DNA from: Blakeslea trispora
Taxonomy: Eukaryota > Mucoromycota > Mucoromycetes > Mucorales > Choanephoraceae
DNA: 64,000 bases
Assembly (NCBI GenBank): GCA_025331445.1
Contig: JAIWNE010000111.1
Span: 1 to 64,000, forward strand
Direction: 5' to 3'
Part shown: positions 47,464 through 59,047 of the stretch, piece after piece
How the letters are laid out: every line of letters begins with the position of its first letter
Numbering within the stretch: position 1 is the first letter of the stretch
Translations under genes and position numbers: made by a program
Notes under the pieces: model-generated
What the model saw: the letters and a program-made list of their open reading frames with translations, nothing else
Databases searched by the model: none
What the model was told of the DNA's origin: nothing

Positions 47464-48320
47464 TTGAAAAAATAGAATATAATGAGAAAGAGATAAAGAA
47501 AAGAAAAAGAAAAGAAAAAACTCTCCTATTTATACTATTTTCTGAGAATAAAATTTATAAAAAGGCAGTCCAAAATTTTCTATTGAGCGGTCACATTTCA
47601 AGTAATTAGTGATCAATGTGACTTTTAATTGATGACTCACAGAAATTTTTTGTGACATAATAAAAGTAGAATACGTCAGTAAGCCGTTGACGTCAACTGT
47701 GTAGACGTCATCATCGAATTTAAAGTAATAGGTGATGTCAGGTTTGGAAAATTCATAGCAATTTATTATTATTTTTCTTAATTTCTTTAAGCCTTATTGT
47801 GTTTTGAGATGTTTGACATTCTTATTCCCGTGTAATTGTTATCCTTTTTTTTTAATTAAAATCATTGTACCCATCAGTTAATTGTTTTTCTTTATGCATC
47901 ACTTTATTTTTATATTTCATGTTGGAAACCTGATGCTCATCACTTAAACCTTTTAGTCTAATCGGTCCATCATTATCTATTTATTTCCTTCTCCAAGTGA
48001 ATTTGATAGCTCTCATTTGACTTATGTGACCAGCTCATGCCCTTCGACAGATGCAAAGGTATTTTTTAAAAAATCTCAAAATTTTTTTTTGCAAAAAGCA
48101 AGAGTCGAACAGGCGACCTTTCGTCTTACGTACTGACGATCTATCAATAATACTACAGATAATTTAAATGTTAAGAAAAATTACAAATTAATTTAACCTA
48201 ACTTAGTCACGTGACTTTTACAAGATGTTGATTATCTCGAGAACTAGACCTTCCTAAAGTGGCAGAGTTGTTTCACAATACTTTTAACACTTATATCTAT
48301 CATACAAGCACAAAAAATTA
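47464..48320. other. Merlin 5' non-coding region
   Basis: Holds a purine run (about 47483-47520) and TATTTATAC at about 47527, which reads as TATAAATA on the transcribed strand and fits a promoter about 65 bp upstream of the ATG. The remainder is AT-rich without ORFs, apart from the tRNA-like segment at 48097-48170. Confidence 0.45.
48097..48170 (-). other. tRNA-like segment in the Merlin 5' subterminal region
   Basis: The minus strand shows an anticodon-like arm (TCGTC/GACGA around a 9-nt loop) followed by GGTCGCC and the B-box-like TGTTCGACTC. A-box sequence is weak and the T stem is poor. It lies inverted relative to the similar segment at 45537-45610. Confidence 0.4.
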
Positions 48321-48339
48321 CCAGTGTGCACAGGCCCCC
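48321..48339 (-). repeat. Merlin terminal inverted repeat, right
   Basis: 19 bp, exact reverse complement of 45372-45390. Confidence 0.95.
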
Positions 48340-49090
48340 TAAGATCCCCTGGACCAGTAGTAGACATTCCCAGTGAGCATGTCAACGTCAGAAGCGAGTG
48401 ATCAGACCACGCAGGGTTAATCAACTGCAGATCGGCTGCGACAACTGATTGGTGAAGGCTACGACTGGTGAAAATGTAGTCAATCGTTGAACTGGTGGAG
48501 GCGTTACGACAAAAGGTAGGCAGTTCATGTAAGTCAAAATCCTGAAGAGTGTTGGTGAATCTTTCATTAAGAAAGGAAATCTAGCGTTCAGAGGTTGATG
48601 AGAAAAGGTTGGGTCTCAGATAGGAGTAGTTAAAATCCCCCGCAATGAGTAGACGTTCAGAATCAACATCCAAGAAAGGGAGATTTAATGAATCCAAAAG
48701 GTGGTTGAAAAAGGTCTTTCGTTCCCGGCCAGAGGATGCAGGTGCATAAACTACCAGGAGAAAGAAAGGAGGAAAAAGATTATGAGGATTAGTAACCTTG
48801 GTAAGGATTACTTGGTCATCATCAGGGAGCAAATCGGGTGAGAACTGATATGAGGAGAAGGAAACGATACCACAGTTCGAAGTCCATAAAGATTGGTGAG
48901 CTTGGAACTGTGTATTGAGAACAGGGATAGTTGAAGGAGAGGCATGGCTTTCTTGAGAGGCGAGGATGTCGAATTGTAAGGAACGTAGATATCGAATAAA
49001 ATGAGATTGTTTAAGGGGATTGTTGGACTTCACCAAACTGTTACAGTTTGATGAGCCAGATTGGAGTAGTAAAGAGGACCTACTACTCAT
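48340..49090 (-). pseudogene. LINE ORF2, AP-endonuclease domain
   Basis: The ATG at 49090 overlaps the ORF1 stop (ATGA). Motifs of the exonuclease/endonuclease/phosphatase fold appear in order: ILASQESHAS (catalytic E), LVVYAPASSGRERK, LLIAGDFNYS, then after an in-frame TAG (48580) SSTIDYIFTSRSL and WSDHSLLTL (SDH). The frame ends in STTGPGDL at the Merlin terminus. The domain would nick target DNA to prime reverse transcription. Confidence 0.85.
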
Positions 49091-50421
49091 AACGATTCAT
49101 TTTTGTTGAGAGACTTCTCCTCAGCGGACGATGAGGGAGAAGGTGGTCTTTGGGAATCTTCTAATAAGGAATCAAGATCGGGAATATCATCATCAGCCAT
49201 AGCACAATCCTCCACATCCTGCTGAAGAGGAACGGCCGGTGAATTAGGTGTCTCATTTTGTGGCTCTGTAGCCGAAACGTGTTTTGATTACCCGTCATGC
49301 GACAACATCGTGATGGAAGGCTCAGGTCCAGGTGATGCTTGGGTTGTATCAACACTCGGTGTAAAAAGTGGGGTAGTATCTTTTGCAGGCATTGAGCCCA
49401 AAAGATTTTCTTGGGTCAAACTGGTGAAATTCAGGTTGTTCAACTAAGATGAAGTAATACGGTCAGAAGTAGCTCCATTTCGTCTGCGCTTCGACCCGAT
49501 AGCAGCGTGGGCTTGAGATAAATCAAAAACAAATTTATTCTGAGGCAATTCCTTGGCCTTGAGTTTTTTGTTCGCATTACCCCTAGGGCAATTAGCTGCG
49601 ATGTGGCCACTCTCTCCACAATTCCAGCAGATCTGTTTTGCCTTCTTAACTTCACAATCGGCAACAATATGGCCCTCACGATGACAGTATTTACAGTACT
49701 GAGGCATTTGTTTCGAGACTGCATAGAAATTGTCTTCTTGGGTGCCTCTCCAAGGTATAACATGTGTCAATGGTTTCAATTGACTGCTTTCCGTGGGGAC
49801 ATGAAGAACGGCATATCCGTTACACTCATAAGTCTTGGTCTCAGGGTCGACTAACACACCCACATTCAGTATAGCCCCATAAGGGCTCAAGCTCTCACGC
49901 AAACCTTCGACCAGATCCTTCTCAACTAAGAATGGGAGGTTTTTAAGACGAACACTAATGACTCTCAAATTAGCTTCTAAAGCTAGGCAAGGTAATATCC
50001 TAACTCCGTCCCGTAGTAGGAGCTCCTTTTCCGAAAAGACTTTGACAGCCTGATCACCAGGTTGGAAGCTAACTTCTGCAAACTTCAGGTTGCCTGTTTG
50101 TTGAGGGCGCGCCCCGATACGTGAAGGATACTGATTAAGAAGAAGCCTGTAGAATTCGGCCTTGGTCTGCTTGCCACCAGTCATATCAATAAAGACGCTG
50201 TTGGCACCATGACCAGGGCGCCAGATGCTCGTTTTAATAATGGTGTCGCTTGGCAGCTTTTCAGAACTGCTGTTATCTTTTGGGCTGGTAAGAAGAGACT
50301 GTCGTATGTGTTTGTTCGCAACCTGCGACCAAGATTTAGCCGATGAGTGTTGTTGATGTTTAGTAGGAGGTGGGTCTAAGCCACCGTTTTTATTAAAATG
50401 ATTTGTAAGTGGAAGAACCAT
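49087..50421 (-). pseudogene. LINE ORF1, RRM-like with two CCHC knuckles
   Basis: From the ATG at 50421: an RRM-like fold (VISVRLKNLPFLVEKDLVEG ... SPYGAILNVGV ... CNGYAVLHV), then CKYCHREGHIVADC and CWNCGESGHIAANC. In-frame stops at 49446-49444 (TAG) and 49290-49288 (TAA) cut the frame. Beyond them it stays readable to a TGA at 49089 that overlaps the ORF2 ATG at 49090. It is an RNA-binding chaperone component of the LINE RNP. Confidence 0.8.
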
Positions 50422-50466
50422 GCCCTATAATTTTTTGAGATAATAGAGACTTTTGGGAGAAAAATT

Positions 50467-50975
50467 TGTGGTGATTTCACCATATGATAGATAAAAGTAG
50501 ATACTGAAAATGATATCAAATTAAAGAATCGCTTATTTAAAATACGATATACAACTCAAACTACTAGAAACTCAACATAATATAAAGAGTGAAAGCTAAT
50601 ATACACATAAGACAAAGTAAGCAGTAAATGCTTACTCAGAAGAAAAAGGACAGAGAAAATTACACAAGTTCCAAATTAAGCCATCCCAGATTTAAAAGTC
50701 CTAATTCAACCGTATTCAGGAACGGTAAAAACACAGGACAATGGTAGAACACTGAAAGAAGACCTCAACCATCATATAAAGATTATTTCCCTTATATTTT
50801 ATGAGAATAAGGATTAGTAAAATCCATTCATATTCGAGTAGACACAGACTTTAGAAATTGTATAAAAACCACTGTATTATTTAGTTTAGAAACATTATTC
50901 CACTTTCTAAGAATAAAGAGATTATCAAAGTACTTTATTGTCTTTCCTTTATTCTTTCACACACAAATATCTACA
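50467..50975 (+). repeat. LTR related to Ty3 element 1
   Basis: Starts TGTGGTGATTTCACC and ends AATATCTACA. The tail (ATTATCAAAGTACTTTATTG...) follows the Ty3 element 1 LTR. 509 bp against 507. Flanks AAATT and GGGTC do not match, and the LINE 5' region starts exactly at its left edge, so one flank has been rearranged. Confidence 0.75.
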
Positions 50976-53143
50976 GGGTCTTTGGGCATATGATAAAAGC
51001 AGGAAACAATACATTATCAGAAAAACGGATATTCAAGACATACAAGTAACAAGAGGTTAGACTTGATTAGAGTTGACACTATGCAATAGGTAGCCATAGG
51101 GGTGTATTACAGAATGAGCCGTAGAACCAAGGACTTTGTTTAGACTATACTGTCAGTAGATTAGAAAATAATTCATTAAAAATAGGTATGTGTACAAACA
51201 AAAGAATGAAAACAAAAGTATAAAGCATTCAAAGGTGAAGCATAGGGCAGGCAGTATAAATAGCCATGACTTAAATAAATGGTCAATTGGCACAATGGAT
51301 AGCTTGGCAATTGAGTGTTTCATATAGCAGCTGGCATTATTGGTCAAGGTACCGAGAATAGTGGAATAAAATGGTAAAAAAAGAGAATTGAGACAGGTTC
51401 ATTGGAAGCATGTTGGATCAAAAAAGTTGATCATTTGTGATGGATCGTTTAGGACGTTGAGAGAATAATTACAAAACATTCTCTGAAATGGTCTAGATAA
51501 AGCAAGTGCTGAAGCAAGTGCAAGACATAGTGTTCTGAAGAAAGAAAAGAATGATTACTGATGAGAAAAGACAGAAGTTATTACTATAAAGACTACTTGC
51601 TAGATAATAAAGCCTACCTTTTTGTTGTTTTTGAAAAGAAGAAAGAAAAGAAAATGCGAAATAAAAAAAAAGTCTGTATATAATAGATAATACATGGTGA
51701 TGGGAATAAAAAAAGCAATTAACCAACAATCCATGTTAAACTATGATTGAAAAGGAAAATGTCTTGAATTTGCATGAAATGATGGCAAGGCCTTCATACT
51801 GTATTATTTAACACTGGTTGGAATTGAACAGGAGAAATAGAAATGATCATATTCAGATTTAAGCACAGAATGAAGCAGACAATACACTTGAAATACTTAA
51901 GTCCTAGAGTACTAATTCAAGCAACGAAAACGGATCAAGAACACTAAGAAAAAAGTATCCAAGAGGGCCATCTAAAAAAGGATGAATATGCTAGAGATAA
52001 TTGTGTTGACCAAAATATCAATTACATGATATACACAATAAGTCATATACGCAACAAGGTATACATTTCGAGTGAAATCAAAGGCAATTTGAACTCGCAA
52101 TGTCGACTTCCATCGTGATGCTGTTGCTGATCTCACATGTCAACAGGGAGTATGACTTGAAGAAACATTAGCTTTGCGCTATAGAAGATATTACGTACGA
52201 ACAATAAACTTATATAACATCCCATATATTTTCCTTTGAAATGAAGGCAGCTTTTTGTAGAAACCTTGTTGAACCTTTGACAATCTGTTTACTCTCTTTG
52301 CTAATGTGTTCAAACGTCATGGCAAATGGAGATGAGGAGCTGTTCATCAGAATGCAATTGAGACCATGACAACTAGTCTCAACCACAATGATAAGAATAA
52401 TCATGAAGACTTCTGTTAAAAAAAACTATCTTGAAACTGTCTTTACATTTTACAATAAATTCAAACATTTCGTTGTCACTTGTCAGCATTGTTTCACCTT
52501 GAACCAATGCACCCCATTTTCCTTTTTAATCACATTTATTTTGCATAAATAATAAAATTATATCCCCACAATTTGGGCCCGTTGCAATCTAACGGGGGTC
52601 TCGTTTAGACGTTTTTGATTTTTTGGCTGTCTTCGACTAAACCGATTTTTAGCGGATTTTTACCCTCTTTTTCACCTTTTTTTGACAAGAAATTGACTTA
52701 GAAAAAAACAGCTTAGACACTTTTTTCCATTTATCACCTTCAAAATCTCACTATACCCTCATTCAATGTCTCTAATCATGACGCAGCCAAAAAAACCGAC
52801 ACTTTCTTCATTCATTTAACATAAAACTACGCATAAAGCGAAAAGTGTTTGCATATACAAAGAAATGTATTTGTAATTACAAAAAACCGGGGATTCAAAC
52901 GAACATCTTGCGCCGCCGTGTTCTTTAAATATCAGAAAATGAGCCAAAATATACAGCAAAATAAGCTCAAATTATCACCAACTCTGCCTAGAAGTGCTCT
53001 AATGATTATTAAATGAGAATATTACGTTTCTATATTGTTCTTTCTTGCTTTTAGTGCCAAATATCCCAACGTAAATGTAAACTGCTTCAGGGCTGAAATC
53101 TGATTGCTTAATTCATTCAAAGAACGAAGAGCGATGAATCTTT
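50976..53143. other. intergenic, no recognised feature
   Basis: AT-rich, with only short ORFs lacking motifs. A GTTGCAATCTAACGGGGGTC stretch at about 52582 is locally GC-rich but has no partner I could find. Confidence 0.4.
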
Positions 53144-53479
53144 CACACCAGGCGAAAATTTTCGTGAAATATGGTAATTTTTCGTTTTCTAGCAACGTGA
53201 TTGGATAATTCCCATTTTTTGTTCGTTTTTTTATATTTTTACTACAGAGACACTAAAAGTATTATTTTAAGCTCAACTTTGGTAGCTTTGAGCTCTGTGA
53301 TTGGATGAAGGATATCTTTCAATTTTTTTTTGCTAATTTTTCTAAGTAAAATTTTTTTGTGAAGAGAAATTTACTAAGTAGATTGTGTCTCTAAGGGGTT
53401 TTTTTTATTAAAAGCAGCCATAAATGCTTGAGCTACTAAGTAGTGTTCTACTTCCAAACTTGAACAAGTTTATTTGCAG

Positions 53480-54088
53480 GCCTTCAGCAAACGTAGTCAA
53501 GTGCGCGTCCAAGACACCCAGAGGAGTCAAAGAGTCAAGCCTGTAAACTTCACCAGCGTCTACACAGTTCAACACACCCTTATCAACTTCACTGGTAAGT
53601 GTGTACTTCTTTACTTGATGTTCATTTTCAACAACGCCAAAAAACAGTGGTTATCTTCAACACGCTTAAACACACCCGAGAAGCCTGGCTTGAGTTTGCC
53701 TGTAATCAAGTCGCGTACTGGTTCATTAAGATCACGAGCACCAAACAATTTGTCGAAAAACGTCGTATCATTGCGGTTTACAAACTCTTCTATTGTCTTG
53801 CCGTATCTGACCCTTTGGCGCCTTCTGTTCGACCAAGAACCACCATTTATGATATGCTTCAATGTTTCTTGCTTGGCAAACCTTGCTGCTACATCTTTTG
53901 AAGGTGGGTGTCGGTTGGTATGAAACAACTGTTCACGAATGAACTTGTTGTACATCTCTCCTTTTTCAGTTTCGTACTGGAGAGCACAGCCAAAACGAAC
54001 GATATCTTCACTCAAATGACTTAGGTAATGGACCTTTGGTCGAGTGGAGAAAGGATGCTTGTTCTCAGACTGAACATCATATTCATAT
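53480..54088 (-). pseudogene. CACTA/Plavaka-like transposase, C-terminal part
   Basis: After the solo LTR the frame resumes YEYDVQSENKHPFSTRPKVH, then YLSHLSEDIVRFGCALQYET and EKGEMYNKFIREQLF. The PKxHxLxHLxEDIxRFGxxxxxETE block bears the last catalytic acid of this transposase group, and HTNRHPPSKDVAARFAKQET follows. A frameshift near 53645 moves to a second frame (VKKYTL, VDKGVLNCVDAGEVYRLDSL) ending at about 53480. Preceding piece: 54595-54688. Confidence 0.8.
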
Positions 54089-54093
54089 AGTGC

Positions 54094-54589
54094 TGTGGAA
54101 AATAGGAGTATACAGAACAAAAGACAAGTGAGTACTTTGATAATCCTTTTATTCTGTTAAAGAGAGATGATTTTCTATCTAGTAAAATTACAATGGATAT
54201 TTATACAAAATGATTTGAGGTTGGTTTATCCGAGTATTTAAACTGAGAGTAGATATAATAGTTGATGAGTAAGTCTTTAGAACTCGCTTTGGTTATAATA
54301 ATGGTTATTGTTATTGATGTCTGACTAGTTTGGAAGTACTGGACTCACTTGATTGGATCAATCAGGAAATTGATCTCAGCTGTCATTTATAATTTCGTAT
54401 GTAATTTATCTGAGTCGTATTCAGTTTGAGTCTGAATACTTCTACTACATTTCAGGGTGAGTCCCTTAGTCTTTTCTTAACTAAGTAATAATTCTCTTTC
54501 CGCGATTGCAGTTCTTTTAATAGACTACTTCTTTAGTAATGACAATCTTTTTATAGATTGCTTATATCAAATATGTTGCAATCACCACA
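54094..54589 (-). repeat. solo LTR (496 bp) in the transposase gene
   Basis: Diverged relative of the Ty3 element 1 LTR in reverse orientation (TGTGGTGATTGC at 54589, ...TTTTCCACA at 54094). Flanks AGTGC (54089-54093) and AGTGA (54590-54594) agree at four of five positions. Removing it joins LTRSL to YEYDV in one frame. Confidence 0.8.
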
Positions 54590-54594
54590 AGTGA

Positions 54595-54688
54595 CCTAGT
54601 CAGTTCTTGTGCCGCTTGATCGACAGCCAATGCATACTCCTCCAGGTTTTACTTGACTTCTCGTACAAAGACAAGTGAGCAGAGCTTA
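54595..54688 (-). pseudogene. CACTA/Plavaka-like transposase, middle part
   Basis: Short segment between the hAT element and the solo LTR. The minus frame reads KLCSLVFVREVK, a TAA, then NLEEYALAVDQAAQELTRSL. It continues NNCIKAAA from 59179 and leads into YEYDV at 54088. One in-frame stop. Confidence 0.7.
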
Positions 54689-55069
54689 GCCGCAGCTAGG
54701 AATCGCAGTCGGGTCGAGTCAACTCGACTTAAAACCCGTCGGGTCAAAAAACCGACTCGACTCGACCTTGTTTTTCTAAGCATATAACCCACTCGTAACC
54801 GACTCGACCTAACCGAATGACCCGTCAGGTTCGTGTAACTCGGGTCAGCTTCAAATAAGGAAGTGTTTACTTAGGATTTTTTTCAAGTTTGACATGAGCA
54901 TGTTAAGTAAATTTTTAAATGTGTTATAAATTTATTAAGTAAGATTAAAATAAAATAAATGCAAAAGAAAATTAAGAATCAAATTACTAAAAAAAAAGGA
55001 ATAACAAATGTGAACATAGTATATAGGAAAGACAATTGTGTATGTGATTTGCAAAAAAGAAAAAAAAAA

Positions 55070-57882
55070 CTAGATCTTGCGCAGGTGTTGTATATCTTGA
55101 GACCAGTAACTTGACAGGACTAATGTCTTAGTTGTTTTTGCCCCAAGCTTAGCTCTTGCAATGGTAGTGATGCGCTTCGCTCGGGAGAAAAGGCGCTCAC
55201 AAGGCGTTGATGTGGCTGGTATAGAGAGATATTTGTTTTGCCATTGCTGACAGAGCAGGAAATTTTCCACCTTCAATTTTTGGTAACGAGTAGGTCTTCC
55301 AGATCTGCAAAATGTTTGAATCAAGATTGTCTAATTTTGTATGACTGTCATTTGATGGCAATAAATCTTCTTCTATTTTTTCTTCGGTTTCTTCATTTTC
55401 ATTTGTTTTTTCCCTTATATCTGTAAGAAAGCGTTGGACTTCAGCATCTGTCATATAGTCACTGACAGTCTCCTTTGCTTTACCTTTGGTATCAGCTGCA
55501 ATTATTGATGAAGGTTCTTGTACAGGTCCCTCTTGCACATACTGGTCTAATTCATCAACTGACAGCGCGTTTGCGAAAGACGTTTGAGCTATCTTTCGCA
55601 TCATCGAGCCAAAGAGTTTTTTACTTTGTTGAGGAACTATGTCTGATTGTATTTGTACTTGGTCTGCTCTGGAGCTGATACTGCTATCATTCTTAAAGTT
55701 TTTCAGCCATTCTTATTTGACTAAAAACTCACAGTGAGTGCCGAAATCGCCCCAACCACCATCGATATTCCACAGGCCAAACTTTACTGTTGGGTCCATT
55801 GCTGTTGCAATAGAATAGACGCTTGTATTGTCTGTATCAGTGTAATATTTGATCAGCTTCTTTCGTGCTTCAAAAGTACCGATCAATATTCTCTTTGTAA
55901 GGATATTGAAGTGTTCGATGTTTATTGCTGATTCTATTCGTTCAACAATATCTTCAACTAGCAAAGGATGATTGGAGGCTGAAGGGTAATATTCTACTAA
56001 TACACTGTTTAAATGATCAAGAAGTTCGTTGTACAACATGACAGCTTTGTTGACGGTAGGATATCTATAAGATTTAGAAGGGCTTGTTCAGCAATACATT
56101 CAGTAGCCTGATTGTTATATGCATTCATACCTTTGAGCGGACGCCCAGAGAGTAACTTGCTCAAAGGGGTCCAAAAGTTGAAAGATTTTTTCCAAGTAGG
56201 TTACCTCTTCGTCATTCAGTTCAAATTGGCTTATACTAGCGTTTTGAGGGGCTCTTGCACAGGTTCGGTTGTATGCGGCTTTCATCTTCAATCCAACGCC
56301 TATCATTTGTTTTGTTGAATTCCAACGAGCACGCACATCGACTACGAGTTTCTGATACTTAAGACCCAGAACGTCACAAGCTTCTTCATACAATCGACCT
56401 AAATTGTGTGAAGCTCTTCATAGATGACAAGTTAGCAAAAAGATAAACAGAAGAGAAGTATATATATAGTCACATACCTTATTTTGACGATGCCTTTTCT
56501 TAATTTGATGACAGGATTGGACAGAAAAGCATTGGATGAATCAGCATCAATCGACTCTGCAACATTGTAGACACTGGTATCACTATTGGGGGCTTCAACT
56601 TTTAGCCCTTTGTTCAGCAGCTGTTGACAACTGAGATTGATGACATGACCAATGCAAGATATCCAGTTTTCTTGTCTATCGAATTTACCACTGTTCTGCT
56701 TGCTTATTTCATCCATCATTTTGCCCATGTTAGATCCATTGTCGGTAGTGATGCAGAAGAGTTTCTTGTCAATTTGGAAGTCTTTTAGTACCTTCATGAA
56801 GACTTCAGCAAGATATTCACCTAATGATATCATGTTAACAAGAGTTTATGCATAAAATCTTCTAACGACTTACCAGTATTTTTGCTATTTAACTCCTCAA
56901 AGCCAATAACCACTTGTCTAGGCTCCCAGTTTAAATCAATGAAATGAGCAATAACTCCAAGAAAATCCACTTGGGTTGTTGCGGTCCAAACATTACAGGT
57001 GAACGAAATGTGTTCTTGCAGAGACAAAAAGGCGACAATTTTTCTTTTGGTGTCATGATAGTATTGCTCAGTATCTTTTTTCAAAGTATTTGCTGACACC
57101 ATTTGAACATCTTTTTCACTAGTAGTTTCTCTGCACATTCGCAACAAGGTTCGGAATTCTTTACTCTCAACAAAGGTAAATGGCAAGGAGTGTGCTACTG
57201 TCAACTCTACTACAGCTTTTCTAATATCATCTCTAGTAACCGAGTATCTGCCAAATACGCTTGCACCAGTGGATGTTGTAAGAAATCGTTTAATTGTATT
57301 GGGCTTGCTACCTTTAGTGGAAATTCGGCGTCCACTTTGGTCCCAAATTCGTTTTTCTAAAGACAGATGTAAGTAAAAGAGCACAGCCAGCAATTTCATC
57401 GATGTTTAACTCATACCTTCAGCTTCGTTCAAGTCATGAGCCTTCATCATGTGTCTCTTCATATTACCAGTCGAAGAGTCTGGTGTAAAATAGGCAGCAG
57501 TACATGGAGAATTGTCTTTTTCAAGATCAACATTACAATAGATGTAATCTCCATAACGGAATGCATAGCCCAGTTCAATCATCCAGTTTGTCTTTTTGGC
57601 ATCTGCAATCTTGACGCCAGGAGTAGGTCGGCAGTAGTTGCCCAAATCAGGTTCATTGGTAGATTGCTTTTTTTTTTTGCCTTGGCTTGCAGTGGTACTG
57701 CTAGAAACAATGGACAGCTCTTGAGTATCTGTCAAGAAGGAACCCAATGGTGAAGTTTGAGACAGGTTGTTTTGATTTCCAAGATCATAAGAGGTGGTAA
57801 GATAATCTTGCAGAGTGGCTGATAACAAGAAATCATCAGTAGAAGCAGAGTTAGTACCAAAAGAATTGTTGTTTGAGTTCAT
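55070..57882 (-). pseudogene. hAT transposase (BED finger, hAT-C dimerisation), two lesions
   Basis: Exons 57882-57417, 57356-56874, 56820-56478, 56415-56131 and 56064-55070 have correct phases across four introns (60, 53, 62 and 66 nt). The N-terminal BED-type finger region ends in NMKRHMMKAHDL. Next come TCNVWTATTQVDFLGVIAHF (first catalytic region), CITTDNGSNM (D), and CIGHVINLSCQQLL (C/WxxH). The end carries YLSIPATSTPCERLFSRAKR, the hAT dimerisation motif with the SxxxERxFS core. A TAA at 55713-55715 and a one-base frameshift near 55240 inactivate it. An acidic insert (NEETEEKIEED) precedes the dimerisation part. Confidence 0.9.
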
Positions 57883-59047
57883 AATAGAAAATTGAGATAT
57901 ATAAAACTATTGAGAGAGATATAAAGTGAAATAAAAAATCATTGTAAAAAGTACTCATCTCTTATACTTTTTCTTTCGGCTAACGACAAATACCTTTTTT
58001 GATTGAAAGACCATTGTATGAACAAGGTGTTGCTATTGTTAAAAGATTTCAAGGCATATATGATTGAAAAGGAAATTGATCTTTTTGTACTGATTGACAG
58101 CTAAAAAAAATAATAAAAAAACACAAATAGATTTAAAGGGGGTTTATTCCAATACAAGAGTAAAGTGAATCTTATCTAATCCTACTTCTAAATTATCTCT
58201 CTATTTATACTTTTCGAATGCTAGGATGATTTATAATATCTAGTTTGCTGTTGATCGTATATTAACATGATTTCTTCGATGTTGATATCCAGAATCTATG
58301 ATAGTTCAAAGTACGCATCTAAGGTGTGGCGAGAATACTAACTTGAATAGCCTTTCGATGTCAGACTCGAAATTGGAAGCATAAAGAATAATTATTATTA
58401 TATTGAAATAGAAGGATTTGATTGGTTGATTTAAGAATATAGGTATCTATAGTTATGTAGTTCACTACACTTTTAAAAAACGGTGGCGACTCCAAAAATG
58501 GGAATTTAAGCAATTGTAAAGCTGAATATTAGAAAAGTAAATTTCTAAATTTGAACTTTTTTCATACCTCTATTTAATCTATCAAGTTTACCTGTTTAAC
58601 ATTCGAGAGTCAAATTTAACACATTTGATGCAGCAGTAAGATTATTTGAACTATGGGCATCTGCGAATTTTGTTCTTACATAATTAGCATTAGCATTTTC
58701 TTTTGCTACATTTGAGGTTCATAAAAACTGTCTGATAGTGGCTGACTTTATATTTGAGCATTGATCACTCATCGCTTAAAAAGCAACTTTCCAAATAAGA
58801 TTACAATTGCGATAAATCGAATAACCTTTACTCTTTTTCGTTGTAGGCCTGAGTTGCTAGATTTTGGGTAGTTCTACGTTTTATGAAGGTAGCATCGTCG
58901 TATTGTTGATATTGCAAGTAAATAATAAAAGAAAACCAATATGACCAAAATGATAAATGTAATGTAAGAAAAGGAGTTTTTTTTATTGAAAGCAAAATTG
59001 AGCTCTATACTACTTCTACAGTAACACCAAAGCAAACCCTAATACCT
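57883..59047. other. hAT upstream region with solo LTR
   Basis: No coding frame. The solo LTR occupies 58086-58469; the remainder is AT-rich and ends in the subterminal CGACTCGAC-rich block. Confidence 0.5.
58086..58469 (-). repeat. solo LTR of the inner-Ty3 family
   Basis: 384 bp, closely similar to 24388-24773 and 30716-31097. Flanked by CTTTT at 58081-58085 and 58470-58474. Product of LTR-LTR recombination after insertion in the hAT element. Confidence 0.95.

Larger units (their letters stand above)
45372..48339 (-). mobile_element. Merlin DNA transposon, apparently intact
   Basis: Perfect 19-bp terminal inverted repeats GGGGGCCTGTGCACACTGG (45372-45390 and 48321-48339). It encodes a four-exon DDE transposase of the ISXO2/IS1595 fold, the Merlin superfamily. 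Merlin normally makes an 8-9-bp duplication, but the flanks (GCGGTTAAAA left, TAAGATCCCC right) do not match, and the host LINE lacks its RT core at this point. Both subterminal regions hold a tRNA-like segment. Confidence 0.9.
43399..50466 (-). mobile_element. LINE (non-LTR retrotransposon), disrupted
   Basis: The minus strand carries ORF1 (50421-49087) and a broken ORF2 (49090-48340, 45371-44286, 43646-43399). It is interrupted by a Merlin transposon (45372-48339), a solo LTR (43647-44285) and, at its 3' side, the 319-bp repeat. The central reverse transcriptase is missing at the Merlin position. An LTR begins exactly at 50467 beside its 5' end. No poly-A tail is recognised because the 3' end is lost. 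Confidence 0.85.

Noticed and set aside
51153..52404. Several 60-80-codon minus-strand ORFs
   Set aside because: Low-complexity, Phe/Leu-rich translations of AT-rich DNA, with no motifs and no supporting context.
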